Below are positions 33,881-44,400 of a DNA stretch of 64,000 bases, in pieces. A model generated the notes under the pieces. That model saw nothing but the letters and a program-made list of their open reading frames with translations. It ran no database searches and was not told where the DNA came from. The stretch's first letter is position 1, and every line of letters starts with the position of its first letter. This DNA is from Atriophallophorus winterbourni. Its lineage: Eukaryota > Platyhelminthes > Trematoda > Plagiorchiida > Microphallidae. A program made the translations under genes and the position numbers. Location: the NCBI GenBank assembly GCA_013407085.1, contig JACCGJ010023827.1, positions 1-64,000 of the forward strand, in the 5' to 3' direction.

Positions 33881-34860
33881 TTCAACTCGCTAGCGTTCAA
33901 TTTTCTCATTTTTTTAATTTGGGCTTTTTTGGTATTCCCGAACATGAAAGCGAAAAACCTCTGATTAGTCACAAGTTTAAAATGATTCCCAAAAAGGTAA
34001 TGCCTCTATTTTCTCAGAGCTTCTACGATCGCGTATGATACTTTTTCAACAGAGGAATGACGATGTTCTGATGGGTTTAGTGTTCGTACTACTTTTACTT
34101 TACTTTGTGCGATTATCTCCTCCTGGAAGATGAGTCGGCTTCAATGAAGATTCTTGGGAATTTGGGTACAAAGCGGCCTTCCCAGCACCACTCGGCGTTT
34201 GTTCGAGTCAGCTTCTCTAGCCTTTGCACAACCAAGTGCGACCTGCAAGGCAGCAGGGAATTGCCTGAAAGAGGTGGTGTGTCTACCAGACTCTGTTTCA
34301 GATTTTTCCTTGGGATTTTCTGCCGAAGCCTTTCCCGCGATTGGGTATCCCGCAAAGCAGCGGAGGGTTAAAATCAGGGTTTTCCATCCCTTAGATGAAA
34401 TGCCCTCCCAGGCTATCGAACTCCATCTGCCCGAAGCAAACTGGTTTTCAGGCGCCAGTCACTCGCTCTCGCCCCTTCTCCTGTTGGTAGAAGCAGTTCC
34501 GCCGGGCTCGGGGAGCCACTCGTGCAGGCCAGAAGCTGGACTTGGTTGTCAGAGGCTATTTGAGACGCGTGCCATATGGAACATTTTATAAACAGTGGGA
34601 GCTTATCCTCACTGTTACCCCCGGCTATGACAACCTTTGAACAACCTTAGTGTTGGTGAGTAGAAAGCAACTGAGCGTGGCGGCTACGGCTATGTCAAAA
34701 CCATCAGTTTCAACTACAAGGGTTTCTTCAACTTCGGGTGTGATTATGACTGCTTTCTCCAGTTCTGACTTTAGATTTAAGAACGTCTATTTTTCATCTT
34801 CGGGATATTTCGATTTCGATTCAGTGTACAAATTTTATAAGAAAAGTGATTGATCCACTG
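33881..34860 (-). pseudogene. RNase H region of gypsy element 4, split by a retroposon
   Basis: The part to the left of the insert reads SYAIVEALR, a HYLFGNHFKLVTNQRFFAFM block and FGNTKKAQIKKMRKLN (33900-34070). The part to the right (34655-34860) is the beginning of RNase H in a poorly preserved frame. The domain degrades the RNA strand during reverse transcription in intact elements; here it is disrupted by the 562-bp insertion and by frameshifts. Confidence 0.75.
34085..34646 (-). repeat. GC-rich retroposon family X, copy 2 (562 bp)
   Basis: Flanked by TTAGTGTT (34077-34084 and 34647-34654). The minus-strand 3' tail reads AAAGTAAAGTAAAAGTAGTA, A-rich and different from the tail of copy 1, as expected for independent retroposition. 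It shares about 340 bp with copy 1, including GCCTTTGCACAACCAAGTGC. The extra 5' part (about 34440-34646) is GC-rich (GTTCCGCCGGGCTCGGGGAG). No pol III A or B box or protein domain was recognised. Removing it restores a readable RNase H frame across the site. Confidence 0.88.
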
Positions 34861-34989
34861 GCAATAATCGGCAAACATAGCAACGGTTCGTTCTTGTGTT
34901 TTGAGATTATGAAACGCAGATAATTCAAGAAGGAACGGTGCCGCTCGGGATCGGGTTTTATGGTCCCTTTTAATGCTTAGTAGCCCAAA

Positions 34990-35700
34990 AGGTTAACCTT
35001 CGTCGCTCGAATAATGTTCTTCGTATCAGTTAAAGTTATGCCGTATTTTTTGCCATTTCAAGAAACCTCGTTAGGTTTTCATCATGTTCGGATAGATTCT
35101 GACCACAAACAGTAACGTTATCAACGTAAGCATAAGTCGCCTACAAATGCTCGTTTTTGATAAGCGTATTGATCACCCTCCAGAAACAGACAACACCATT
35201 AATTACCCCGATTGGAATACGTCTAAATTGGTAGAGACTTCCACATGCTTCAGATGCGGTCTAAGCTTATCCCTCTTCTTTTATTGGCACTTGATGATAA
35301 GCACTCTTGAAGTCTAGCGTACTGAGGTACTCGTATCGTAATATATTCTCAATCATTCTATCGATTCTGTGTAGAGGGTAAGCATCAAGATAGTTGAGTC
35401 GATTAATTGTGTGGATATAATCAATAACCATCCACTTTTCTGACGCTCATTAGTTGAAATCACGACTTGTGACCGCCACGGTGAACGCGATGGCTTAATA
35501 ATTTCTTCACTTAACAGTCGCTAGACTTCTGAACGGATAAACTGTTCATCGTGTTCTGAATATCGCCTGGATTTGGTTGCAATTGGGTGGCAGTCCGGAG
35601 AAAGATTTTTGAACAAAGCAGGTGGATCTACATAAGCAGCACAGAGAAACTATCGACTTTTGACCAGAGAACGGAATCTTTACGGAGAGCTAGAAAGTCG
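34990..35700 (-). pseudogene. Reverse transcriptase of gypsy element 4
   Basis: Minus strand: a region following the SHRVHRGGHKS-like PWRSPVVV equivalent (about 35470), then SANKRRG, and TYAYVDNVTVCGQNL (about 35090-35140), where gypsy elements usually have YIDD or YVDD; later FLEMAKKYGITLTD and LLGY. The Asn in YVDN may be lineage-specific or a mutation. Multiple stops. It is bounded on the 5' side by a family R insertion at 35712. Confidence 0.8.
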
Positions 35701-35711
35701 TATCCAAGTAG

Positions 35712-35940
35712 GGTATGGTATGAAAGCACAAGCTTGATCCATGCAAAGTGCCGCACAGTCTGAGACGACGTGGGCTGAGATACTGTCAGGTTGCCCAGGC
35801 CTAGACAGACATGACAAAAGAAATAGAAATGGTAGTGAGACTCCAGCGTGTTTCAGCATGCAGCTCACTACCGGTGGCCAATCAATTTAGCACGATGTTA
35901 GCTGCACAGCACAGGAATACTGAACGATTGCACATCCTAG
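35712..35940 (+). repeat. Short retroposon family R, copy 2 (229 bp, with target duplication)
   Basis: Flanked by a 9-bp duplication TCCAAGTAG (35703-35711 and 35941-35949), which fixes the unit at 229 bp, GGTATGGTATG to CACATCCTAG. It is inserted in the pol region of gypsy element 4. It provides the reference length for the family. Confidence 0.9.
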
Positions 35941-35959
35941 TCCAAGTAGCACGTCTCAA

Positions 35960-36990
35960 CATAGATCAGGTAATATCGAAAGTTTGACGTTAGGGTAGTG
36001 ATGATGTTTATGAAGGATCGACACAGAACAGTTTCCGTCAGTAGTGCTGGTTAGGCACGTAGAAGCCATTGTGATTTGTGTTCGAGACATTTTAATGACC
36101 ACTTATGTTTCTGATCAATGACCTTCGAGATATAACTTTCAGAGCTCCCGGTATCGATAAGTGCGTGCAGTGTAACTCCATTAACATAAAGTTGTGTAAC
36201 TGCTTTAGATAATGACTGGCACTGCAGCAATAGTGGCAGCTGAGATAGAATTATCTATCACGGCGGTAGCCAGTTTCTATTGGAAAGATCGGCATACATG
36301 CTGGAAGTGAACTTTCTTCCCACACGATTTTCATAAAGCATCTCTTGCTGGATATTTAGTGCATGGACGTCTGATATGACCGCAGAAAAAACTTTGACTT
36401 CTAGCAGCGAATGCGGTGTCACAAGAGTTGCTAGATTTCTCCGCATGATCAGGTACTTGGGGCATTAATACGTGACAGGTTGATGGAGGCGCATTATCAT
36501 ACACTACGGGTTATTGATGGGCCGTTTCCAACGGCCGAGAAAGCTGAAATACAGTGTTCATGTCTGGTGATTTTTTGGATTGTAAGCCAAGGATAAATGC
36601 ATCTGGAATTAGTTCATCTCGATTTTGCTCAGCACTTACTGATTTCAGATCACAGTCATTAAGAAGGGAATTCATACTTTACAGAAATTGCTCCAAACTG
36701 TGACCACTTTCATGTCTGGCGGTGGATAATACATGACGAGCAAAGATATCATTTTAGGTTAAATATATGGGTTTTCCAGTATATTCAAAGCCTCCTCAAA
36801 CGTTCGACTTTCATTGATGTGTTTGAAAATAAACGGAGAGACGTCGTTTAAGAGTGTATCGAGTTTGTTCGATTCAAGGAATCGATTGATGAGAGAACAT
36901 TCGTACAAATTTTATACTGAAATGTGGTGCCCAGCATCCGGTAAGTGAGGATCAACGTCGAATCGGCCCGGTTTTAGGAAGCGATCCATT
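35960..36990 (-). pseudogene. Gag and protease of gypsy element 4
   Basis: Gag starts at about 36990 with MDRFLKPGRFDVDPHLPDAG and continues with FLESNKLDTLLNDVSPFIF and NESRTFEEALNILEN (about 36780-36870), the helical capsid-like region of this gypsy group. A Cys/His-rich stretch near 36340-36400 (FFCGHIRRPCTKYPARD) is a likely nucleocapsid knuckle. Protease: LHALIDTGSSESYISKVID (about 36120-36180), with intact DTG. Stops and shifts interrupt the chain. Confidence 0.85.
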
Positions 36991-37009
36991 GATAACTAGT
37001 TTTTTAAAT

Positions 37010-37185
37010 TGTGGTAAACCGATTATAGAGAACCCAACAAATAGAGTAAAAAGCTCCGAGATTTGGCTTTAAACAACTTGTTGATAGAGTATACGTCTAT
37101 AAAGTGATAGGGATGCTTTTATATTTGGTTGCGAGTTTATAATATAAAAAGATATTACAACGCAAACAGACTACGATATATGACA
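37010..37185 (-). repeat. 5' LTR of gypsy element 4
   Basis: 176 bp, TGTGGTAAAC to ATATGACA on the plus strand, followed by AATAT (37186-37190). No clear tRNA primer-binding site was recognised just inside it. Confidence 0.93.
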
Positions 37186-37190
37186 AATAT

Positions 37191-37884
37191 ATAAATTCAC
37201 TTTTCAGGTCGTGTATAATGAGCAGCTGTTTATGCCTTTGGCCTATAACAAGCAGATTTGCTCTTTTGTTCACCTTTCACATAGCTATCAAATGAACGTG
37301 ATGCAATTGCGCACTACCTGACTTTGTTTCAATTTTTTGCATTCATTTTATGTTATCAGTTTCTTATGTTCCTACGATTTTTACTTCCACCTTTTCTGTA
37401 AACCGCTCCCGAGGAAAGATAGTGTAATTTCGTGCCAATTAATCAGTTGCTCATTGGTTTGAAACGCTTACTGCTCGTTTTGGTTTCCAAGCAGTGTAGA
37501 ATAAACAATCAGTCAGTATTGTAGTGGATAACGTATGGGTTGAAGCTTTGATCACATAAGCCTTGACCACTTCGGAAATAAGCATTCCGCTGGTCAATAT
37601 ATCTATATCTATGATGTTACTAAGCAGTCGATCGTAAAATTGCATTCTGAAAATAGCTCACCTTATAACGTATCGTGTTTCCACTACATTGTATCAAAAC
37701 AAACTCGGTAGAAAACCTCTTCGTCTCTTCCTCTCACTCTATGTGCAATAGTGCATACTTCTGTTTGCACGGCATTTGGGATGAATGAATACAATGTCCA
37801 ATTACAAGGCCTTTAACCAAAAAATACAAAACGCACTGATTCATTTCAGCTAATCATATAGGCAAGTGGCGTGATACACATGCA
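37191..37884. other. Non-coding spacer
   Basis: No gene, RNA or repeat recognised on either strand. Confidence 0.4.
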
Positions 37885-38104
37885 TGTATGTATGAAAAAA
37901 GCCTGATCCGGGCAAAGTGCCGCACAGTCAGACTGCATGTGGGCTAAGATACTGTCAGGGTGCACAGGCTTAGATAGTTATGAGAATAAAAATGGCAATG
38001 GGATTCCATCTTATATTTGCATGCGGCTCACTACCATTGGTAATTCAATTTAACACGATGTTAGCTGCACATAACAGAAGTATTGCTCGGTTGCACATCC
38101 GCAC
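37885..38104 (+). repeat. Short retroposon family R, copy 3
   Basis: Contains GTATGTATGAAA, CCTGATCCGGGCAAAGTGCC, GCATGTGGGCTAAGATACTG, ATGCGGCTCACTACC and TTGCACATCCGCAC in family order. No clear flanking duplication was seen. Confidence 0.83.
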
Positions 38105-39094
38105 ATTCTGTCCACACGTGGGGAACCTGTCAGTATCTGTGCAAGCTTTGACCGTGCTGCAACTTCACTGGTTGCTTAGTTGTGTTTTCATGCATAACGT
38201 TGCCAATACTAGCCTTCCAGCATTACAAAATATTGATACTTAGCATCAATATTTACGATAAGATATTTACTTTGGTAGTGTCGGGAACGGTCATTTGAGT
38301 AATCTCTTGAAAACGAACACGAACTAGTTTGGGTGATGGAACTACATCTCGTCAGGTGTTTTAAAGCAGCTTTATGGGTGATCACTCGCAATTTATAAGC
38401 GATAGATTTTTTCATGCTTTTGCTACAATTTCTAGCGAAACTTCCCTGTCGCATCATGTGATATTCATTTTGGGTTTATAAATATATCTAGTATTGTCAG
38501 CAAAACGAAATTAAACGTTCTTACCCTGAAGTAGCATTTAAGGCGACCTCATGAAGACTTTTCTGAATATATAGGTAGTTTAATGTCTTAATTTATTGGC
38601 ACCTGAGGCTCCTCGAACAGTATGTTAAAAATGATGTCTTCCATCCAATGCCCAACCGTAATTTAGACCGGTACTCATTAGTATTGATCTGTTTGTGTTA
38701 GTGTTTTTACGACTTTTGTGATCCTTCCTTAAGGCTGGAGAAACTTGCTACATTTCATTCTATGCCAAGTCTGAATATTTGAATCCTTTTTGGTTTTCAC
38801 TATGAGCGCATTGCCATTAATTGTGCTCACAGACATTCACATTTTGTTTAATTGTTATTTTTCAGATTTCACTCCAATAAAAAGGTGTTAAGCTGTGCAA
38901 ATGCAACGGCCTGGAGAATCATGAGGAGGTGATCTGTCTTTTCGATTCTGGACAATTTGGTCACATATGGGTCACGTTTTTTCTGTTGTACTTCTAAATA
39001 AATCTGAACTAAAGCGCATTGGCGATCGTAAGAACGGTCGCCGAGTACAGCATTCAACAAGTAATTTTTATCAATTCATGCTTCTAAATTATAG
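38105..39094. other. Non-coding or unassigned 5' region of the F-box gene
   Basis: The upstream exon or exons of the F-box gene should lie here or further left but could not be identified, because the N-terminus of this protein is poorly conserved. A TTTTCAG at about 38860-38866 could be a splice acceptor. A 63-codon minus-strand frame at 38869-39060 is unexplained. Confidence 0.35.
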
Positions 39095-41048
39095 AACGAA
39101 ATAACCCCCATTGGAATCATTTCGTCGATCTTAAAACGATCCCTCCGGAATTGGCGTTGAAAGTGCTTTCAAATTTGAACGCAACTGACTTATGTTTGGC
39201 TTCTTGTGTTTGGAAGGAATTGGGAGATGACGATGTGCTTTGGAAAAAGTAACGCATTTTCTTTCTGACTTCAGGCTTTGCTATCGAAACTGGCCGTTTT
39301 GTTCCCTCTACAAGCGCGGTCTTCCAAGTGGTCAAACTTATCGACTCTTGTATCTGAAACTTGATGAGGCTCGGTTAACTTTTAATGCAGATGCTTTCCA
39401 GGTACATGTTTTTTTTCTTTCCAATTGCAAGGGTTTAAAATATCTTCATGATAATCAATTGTTGGATGACACTCTTGATGATTTGGTATCTTTTATCCAT
39501 AATACACCTGGCTTGAACGCTTCTCAGAAAAGTCGCCTGGTTTTAGAAAAGTGAGTTAATATTTTATATACGAATACCCATAGACCAGCGATTCTTAGTC
39601 ACTTAATCAAAATGAAAAACTATGAAAACAATTTCCTGCCCAATGCTCTTCGACATCTATTTGCTGAACTGCCAGCTCCCGAAACACTTGCTCATGAATT
39701 TGTATCGCTTTTGGCATCAAGATTTTCTGAGCGGTTCATTGAATGCAATCCATCCATGGGATTATCCGTCGGTAAGTATTACATTGTTGTGCCTATGTGC
39801 AGTACTTCTGTGATGATGATGAACTCCCAAACATGTAATCAGGAACATTTAGTCACGTAGCCAAAGACCACACGTAGATTCAGCTAATCCCAAATTGGCC
39901 GGGTCTTGATAGATTGCTGAAAAAATGGCAATAGGATTCCAGCGTGTTTACACGTGCAAATCAGTACTAATGCTAATTAACTTTAGCACTAAAAAGATGC
40001 TGCATGATTGCACATCCGTGCAATAATGACCTGTATTCGTAGTGCTCTTGTTTATTTTTTGTATTACAGTCTACTCCTGGGCAGCATGGCAGTATCTCAG
40101 CCCACGTAGACTGTTCGGCACTTTGCCTTTTTGGTTCCTCACAAAAGATTGGTGCTATATAACCAATCTATTCACAACCCCCAATGAATACCCGTTTCAC
40201 GAGAATGCGTTCGACGATTTGAAAAAGTTGATTTCCCCATTTTCTAACTTGAGACTTACACCACACTTGTTCTTATGCACGCTAATCGTGTCATCAATGC
40301 TAAAAACACTCTTTATTTTTTACTGGTTTCACTTTTTCTTCGTAAATAGCAGCCGCTGGAACTTCGTCTATTGATAGGATAGTCAACTTTACTCAGGTGT
40401 AAAACTCAGTAAACCTTTTCAAAAACAAACAGCAAGGCCTTCACTAACTTCTAAAACCGTGTGTTTCGACGTTTTGGGACGCCACTATATTTTGATGACC
40501 AGGTTTGCAAATATGATCAATCGTGTGGTAATTCTGTGCTGCACGTGTAACACCGTTGATCTGCAACGGCAGTAAGCTGATTGCGGAAACATACTGCATT
40601 CTCACTTCCAAAATGTGTTATATCTGTCTAATCCTAGGTAATCTTTCAGTGTTTAGGCCCACGTGTAGTCTACGACTGTGGTATTTTGTGTGTGTGCAGG
40701 CTTGCGATTTCATTCAGTTTCCGTTGCTAGACAACTATTTCTCAGTTCATTTATCAAGATAATTTCTGCATTTACTATTTTTTCTTTTTTTGATTCTACT
40801 TTCCAGATGAAGTTTACCTTCTATGTTTTTCACTTATCATGCTCTCCGCGGATCTCTGGTCCCCACAAGTAAAAAATAAAATGTCCAAACGCGAGTTCAT
40901 TCGAAACACACGCAATGTGGCCAGGGCCGTGACGGACGAATTTCTCGGCCATCTGTACGATAACGTGTATTTTATTGGGCATGTTGTTCTTTGCGAATTG
41001 AAGGGACCACCAAAGCGCCGCCCAGAAATTCGAGACATTCTGACGTAA
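39095..41048 (+). CDS. FBXO8: F-box and Sec7 domain protein, FBXO8 orthologue (3' five exons)
   Basis: Exons 39095-39248, 39275-39401, 39432-39550, 39584-39771 and 40807-41048 join with consistent phases and GT-AG borders; stop TAA at 41046-41048. Exon 1 holds the F-box (IPPELALKVLSNLNATDLCL, then ASCVWKELGDDDVLWK). Later exons encode a short Sec7 domain: NNFLPNALRHLF, LLASRFSERFIECNPS, CFSLIMLSADLWSPQV, KNKMSKREFIRNTRNVARAV and GHLYDNVYFIGHV, matching animal FBXO8, which couples an SCF ubiquitin-ligase F-box to an ARF-GEF-like domain and is linked to ARF6 turnover. The canonical catalytic Sec7 loop is divergent, as in other FBXO8 proteins. The first three introns are 26, 30 and 33 nt; the last (39772-40806) is 1035 nt and holds transposon debris. 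The start codon lies in an upstream exon not identified; the 39095 acceptor (TTATAG) is inferred. Domain identity is very secure. Confidence 0.95.
39920..40025 (+). repeat. Family R fragment, 3' half
   Basis: AATGGCAATAGGATTCCAGC, TTTAGCACTA and TTGCACATCCG match the distal half of the 229-bp unit, most like copy 3. Confidence 0.65.
40066..40130 (-). repeat. Family R fragment, 5' half, inverted
   Basis: The minus strand reads GGCAAAGTGCCGAACAGTC and CGTGGGCTGAGATACTG followed by CCCAGG, the proximal half of the family R unit. Confidence 0.75.
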
Positions 41049-41485
41049 ATACCGCGCCTTTTCCCTGCACATTTTGATTGCGGGCCCGTTTCCACCTCGC
41101 GCCCGAGACTCAACTCATCACATTGCGTACACATTTAGCTATTCTTTTGTACAAAATACGAAGGAGTTTTCTATTTTGGGACAAATTGCTGTGATATGCT
41201 TCTCTCTGGAAATTTACTTCCCATCAACATGTTTTTTTATTTCACAATTACAGATGTTCCACCTTTCACTTATGTTCAACCTTCAACACCATTCAGAGGA
41301 CATTCAATTGTTTTGTTGGTTACAAAGAAATACTCGATAACGGTAGCAATTCCTAAGACTTAATATTGATTTTCCAAAGTAATTTTACAATATGTAGTTT
41401 TCAGATATCCCTCATGAGTTAAAATTCAACTGCAGCATTATATTCACTAGCTGACCCGACATTCCAAACCCTAATCGGGATGCGG
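41049..41485. other. 3' flank of the FBXO8-like gene
   Basis: Presumed 3' UTR and intergenic DNA. No canonical AATAAA was found between the stop and the next repeat. Confidence 0.4.
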
Positions 41486-41820
41486 GTATGTATGAAATCA
41501 CAAGTCTGACTCAGTCAAAGTGCCGCACAGTGATAAACGGCACGTGGGCTGAGATACTGTCAGGTTGCACAGACAGGCTAATATCAATATTGAAAATAGA
41601 AGTGGCTGTGAGAATTCAGCGTGTATTCGCATGCAGTTCACTACCGGTGGCAAATTAGTTTTACATGGTATTAGTTGCACAGCAGAAAAGTACTGCACGA
41701 TGGCACATCCGCGAGTATGCACTTACAAGTATAAGAAAGGGATTGTGGTACTGAGACAGCGTGTTCCCACGTGCAGCTCATAACCGTAAGTAAATCTATT
41801 TGACCACGATGTTACTTTCG
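41486..41820 (+). repeat. Short retroposon family R, copy 4, with a second distal segment
   Basis: The full unit is at 41486-41713 (GGTATGTATGAAA, AGTGCCGCACAG, GGCACGTGGGCTGAGATACT, CAGCGTGTATTCGCATGCAG, TGGCACATCCGC). It is followed at about 41745-41820 by a second copy of the distal segment (ACAGCGTGTTCCCACGTGCA, GACCACGATGTTAC), like the distal duplication seen in copy 1. Confidence 0.82.
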
Positions 41821-42290
41821 AAATTCCAATCCCCTCGCATTATCCTTGATTGCTGATTCGCCTCTATATTTGTATCATCAGCAAACAGAACCATCTTATT
41901 GTCTTATACTATTAGTAAATCGTTCATGTAGATCAGGAACAGTATTGGTCCAAGCATCGATCCTTGCGGAACAGCGCTAGCGACATCGATTTCCTTCGAT
42001 AATAGGCCATCCACACGAAGTCTGATTTATCTGCTACCAAGGTAATCACGAATTCATTCATCTAATTTTTCAACAATACCGTGTTTTTGCAGCTTGTTCA
42101 AGAGTATGTTATTATCGACTCTGTCGAAAGCTGTAGAAATATCAAGGTAGCATGCACGAATACAGCCACCTGCATGTTCGATTATCTCTGCAGTGATTTG
42201 AGACACAGAACTAGACGAAAGTCATCCATAAAGTCGAACTTTACTCCCAAGTGTTCTGCCCGAAACAGCAATTATTGCATCATGGTTTAG
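41821..42290 (-). pseudogene. CR1-like LINE relic on minus strand, RT core
   Basis: The minus strand reads GGCIRACYLDISTAFDRVDN (about 42120-42180), LLNKLQKHGIVEKLDE, a PQGSMLGPILFLIYMNDL block (about 41930-41980) and VLFADDTNIEANQ (about 41865-41905, FADD intact). Its N-terminal continuation lies at 43935-44400, beyond the plus-strand LINE, so the two parts probably were one copy. Confidence 0.78.
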
Positions 42291-43815
42291 CAAACTCAGT
42301 AGTAATTCTCGCGGGACAAATAATTGACCAAGTCGTTTTGGAACGACACCTACGGCGACTAAATACGAGCAAATCCCTGGGTGGGGACAACATTACCTTA
42401 GCTATTCTTCGTGTATGTTAAAGACAGTTTTCATGCAGTCTATCGGTGGTTTACATCCGGAGTATTCGTGACGGTTGCGTACCATCAGCATGGAAAGCTG
42501 GTGTGATAACACGTATTTACGAGGGTTGCTGTCGTTCCGACGTAGAAAATTACAGGCCTGTTACGCTGCTGCCCCGCATCTCGAAAATTATGGAGTGCAT
42601 CCTAACTGAGTTTATCGTGGGTCACGTTGAGGTTAAAGGAAATTTATCAGCAGCGCAATATGGGTTTCGCCGAAACTTGTCTGTCAAATTTACTCATCAT
42701 TTTTGGATGATTGGGCAAGGTCTCTTGACCTAGGATACTGTGTGCATGCCTGCTATATCGATGTATCCAAGGCATTTGATAAGGTCAACCACAGCCTGTC
42801 TGCAAAAGCTAGTGCAATATGGTATAACAGGAAACTTATTATAGTGGAAAACGGATTATCTGACCGATCGGCATGTGCGAGTCCCCATGGATGGCGTTCT
42901 ACCAAAAACCATCAATGTCACCGGCGGTGTCCCTCAATGTTCAGTGATCGGGCCTATCCTTTTCTTGTTATACATAAATGGTATTGCGCAAGTATTACGA
43001 TGCAAGATGGTTCTTTTTGCGGATGACATAAAATTATAGGATCAATTGAATGTTGTTTGATGCTGCAAGAGGATTTGGATGCCTTGTATCACTGGTCTCA
43101 ACTAAATCATTGGCCTTTCAACATACATAAATGTAAAATGTTACAACTTGGCCGGAAATATGAGCATACGTATAATCTCGGTTATAAAAACTTGACTTGA
43201 ACCAGCGCCAAGAAGGACGTCGGTATCTGGATTACTGCTAACCTGAAACCGAATAGTTATTGTCAGAAAATCTTCAACAAGTCAAGCGGTATCTTTGGCA
43301 TATTGAGGAGAATATTTGGGCGATTCTCTCCCCAAACGCCAAACTGCGCATTATAAAACTTGCATCCATCCAACGATAGAGTACATGATCCCAGTTTGGG
43401 CACTGTGGTTGCGTGAAGACATTGCATTGCTGGATAAAATTTACCATCGAGCGACGAAGCTAGTCGTTGGGATGCAGCCCATCCCATACTAAGAGCGAAT
43501 GGCCATGCTGGAATTGACTGACTTTACACAAAGGAGATTAAGGAGCGACATTATCCTAACATAAAATAATGCGAATGAAAAATCACCCTCTCTGCGAATT
43601 GATAAAGGTCAGTTCCCCGAAGATTACACGGAGTCATTCAACTTGTCTCGTTATACCGCAATCAAGAGACAATTTTACACGTCATTTCTTTTCGGTGCGT
43701 ATTTGCTTTCTGTGGAATTCACTATCACGGGATATTGTGAACACTCCTACGATCCGTGATTTCAAATCGATACTACATGCTTATATCGGCACTGTATATT
43801 GACTCCATATGAACC
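42291..43815 (+). pseudogene. CR1-like LINE relic on plus strand, RT to C-terminus
   Basis: Order: HLRRLNTSKSLGGDNIT (about 42340), SAWKAGVITRIYEGCCRSDV (about 42490), ENYRPVTLLPRISKIMECIL, QYGFRRNLS, HACYIDVSKAFDKVNHSL (about 42745-42800), GGVPQCSVIGPILFLLYING (about 42925-42985), VLFADDIKL (about 43008-43035), TIEYMIPVWALWLREDIALL (about 43375-43435) and a CR1-like terminus near 43800. Several stops and shifts; 5'-truncated before the endonuclease. It resembles the LINE at 14.7 kb in block structure. Confidence 0.85.
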
Positions 43816-43934
43816 TACGCAAACCAAAAACCACAATTGAATTTTCATTGCATCCTCTGTATTTTTATAGCTGTCATCCAATGGTACATGTAAAGTGATT
43901 GCTTTTTTCATCATAAAATTTTGATTCTTGTTTC

Positions 43935-44400
43935 TTGATCTACAACACTCGTCCAATCGCCTAAGCTTATCAGCTAATTTGTTATGCAAGATAAATTTTT
44001 GCGAATTTCGTGTTGGGCAACTGACATAAGTCCGTTCCTTTCTAGATGTTACACAATTTCTGCATTTATCCTTCGCTTAAAATCGTTTGATTCCGAAGAC
44101 ATCAATGTCACCGGCATGTAATTTTTGAACTCCGAACGGCAAAGTAATTAATAAATGGGTGTTATTTGTGTACGTTTCCAGTCTTGGTACCACACCAGCA
44201 TGGAGCAAATTAATCAACATGTGAAATAGAGGTTCAGACAGCCACGCATGACAGGTTTTGAGCAGCATTAGAGTTATCTCATCTGGTCCCGGAGATTTTT
44301 TACATTTAATTTTCGTAATCGCTGCGCTACCACCGTCGGATTAATTAATACTTCGCTCAAACTGGGTCGGTCAAGTTGAATGATGGATTCCTTAGTAAAC
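43935..44400 (-). pseudogene. CR1-like LINE relic on minus strand, N-terminal RT part
   Basis: From about 44390 downward: ESIIQLDRPSLSEVLINPTV, RLRKLNVKN, LLKTCHAWLSEPLFHMLINL (44077-44268), then HLERNGLMSVAQHEIRKNLS and CITN (about 43950-44040). This is the segment that normally precedes the HACYLDIS block found at about 42150 on the same strand, which suggests that the plus-strand LINE inserted between them. Confidence 0.72.

Larger units (their letters stand above)
32223..37185 (-). mobile_element. Ty3/gypsy element 4, 4963 bp, complete outline, decayed
   Basis: Bounded by LTRs 32223-32393 and 37010-37185 (TG...CA termini) and a 5-bp AATAT target duplication. The polypurine tract on the minus strand (GAGGCGGGGAGAA) abuts the left, 3' LTR. 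Minus-strand order: gag from about 36990 (start MDRFLKPGRFDVD), a Cys-rich region near 36380, protease with ALIDTGSSESYI (about 36130-36170), RT 35.0-35.7 kb with a YVDNVTVCG box, RNase H split by an insertion, integrase to about 32420. Numerous stops and frameshifts. Three retroposons lie inside it (32974-33314, 34085-34646, 35712-35940). The lineage differs from the CsRn1-like copies. Confidence 0.95.
39772..40806 (+). other. Long last intron of the FBXO8-like gene with repeat fragments
   Basis: Starts GTAAGT and ends TTTCCAG. It contains a plus-strand fragment of the 3' half of family R (about 39920-40025) and a minus-strand fragment of its 5' half (about 40066-40130), placed head to head. 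No coding content. Confidence 0.85.

Noticed and set aside
34105..34591. Plus-strand frames of 88 and 145 codons in GC-rich DNA
   Set aside because: They lie inside a retroposon copy flanked by target duplications; the frames are open because of base composition and shift between copies.
38869..39060. 63-codon minus-strand frame upstream of the F-box exon
   Set aside because: No family motif, no compatible splice or polyadenylation context, and it overlaps the presumed 5' region of a gene on the other strand.
40814..41134. Minus-strand frames of 80 and 106 codons
   Set aside because: Shadows of the last FBXO8-like exon, which has a conserved Sec7 sequence on the plus strand.
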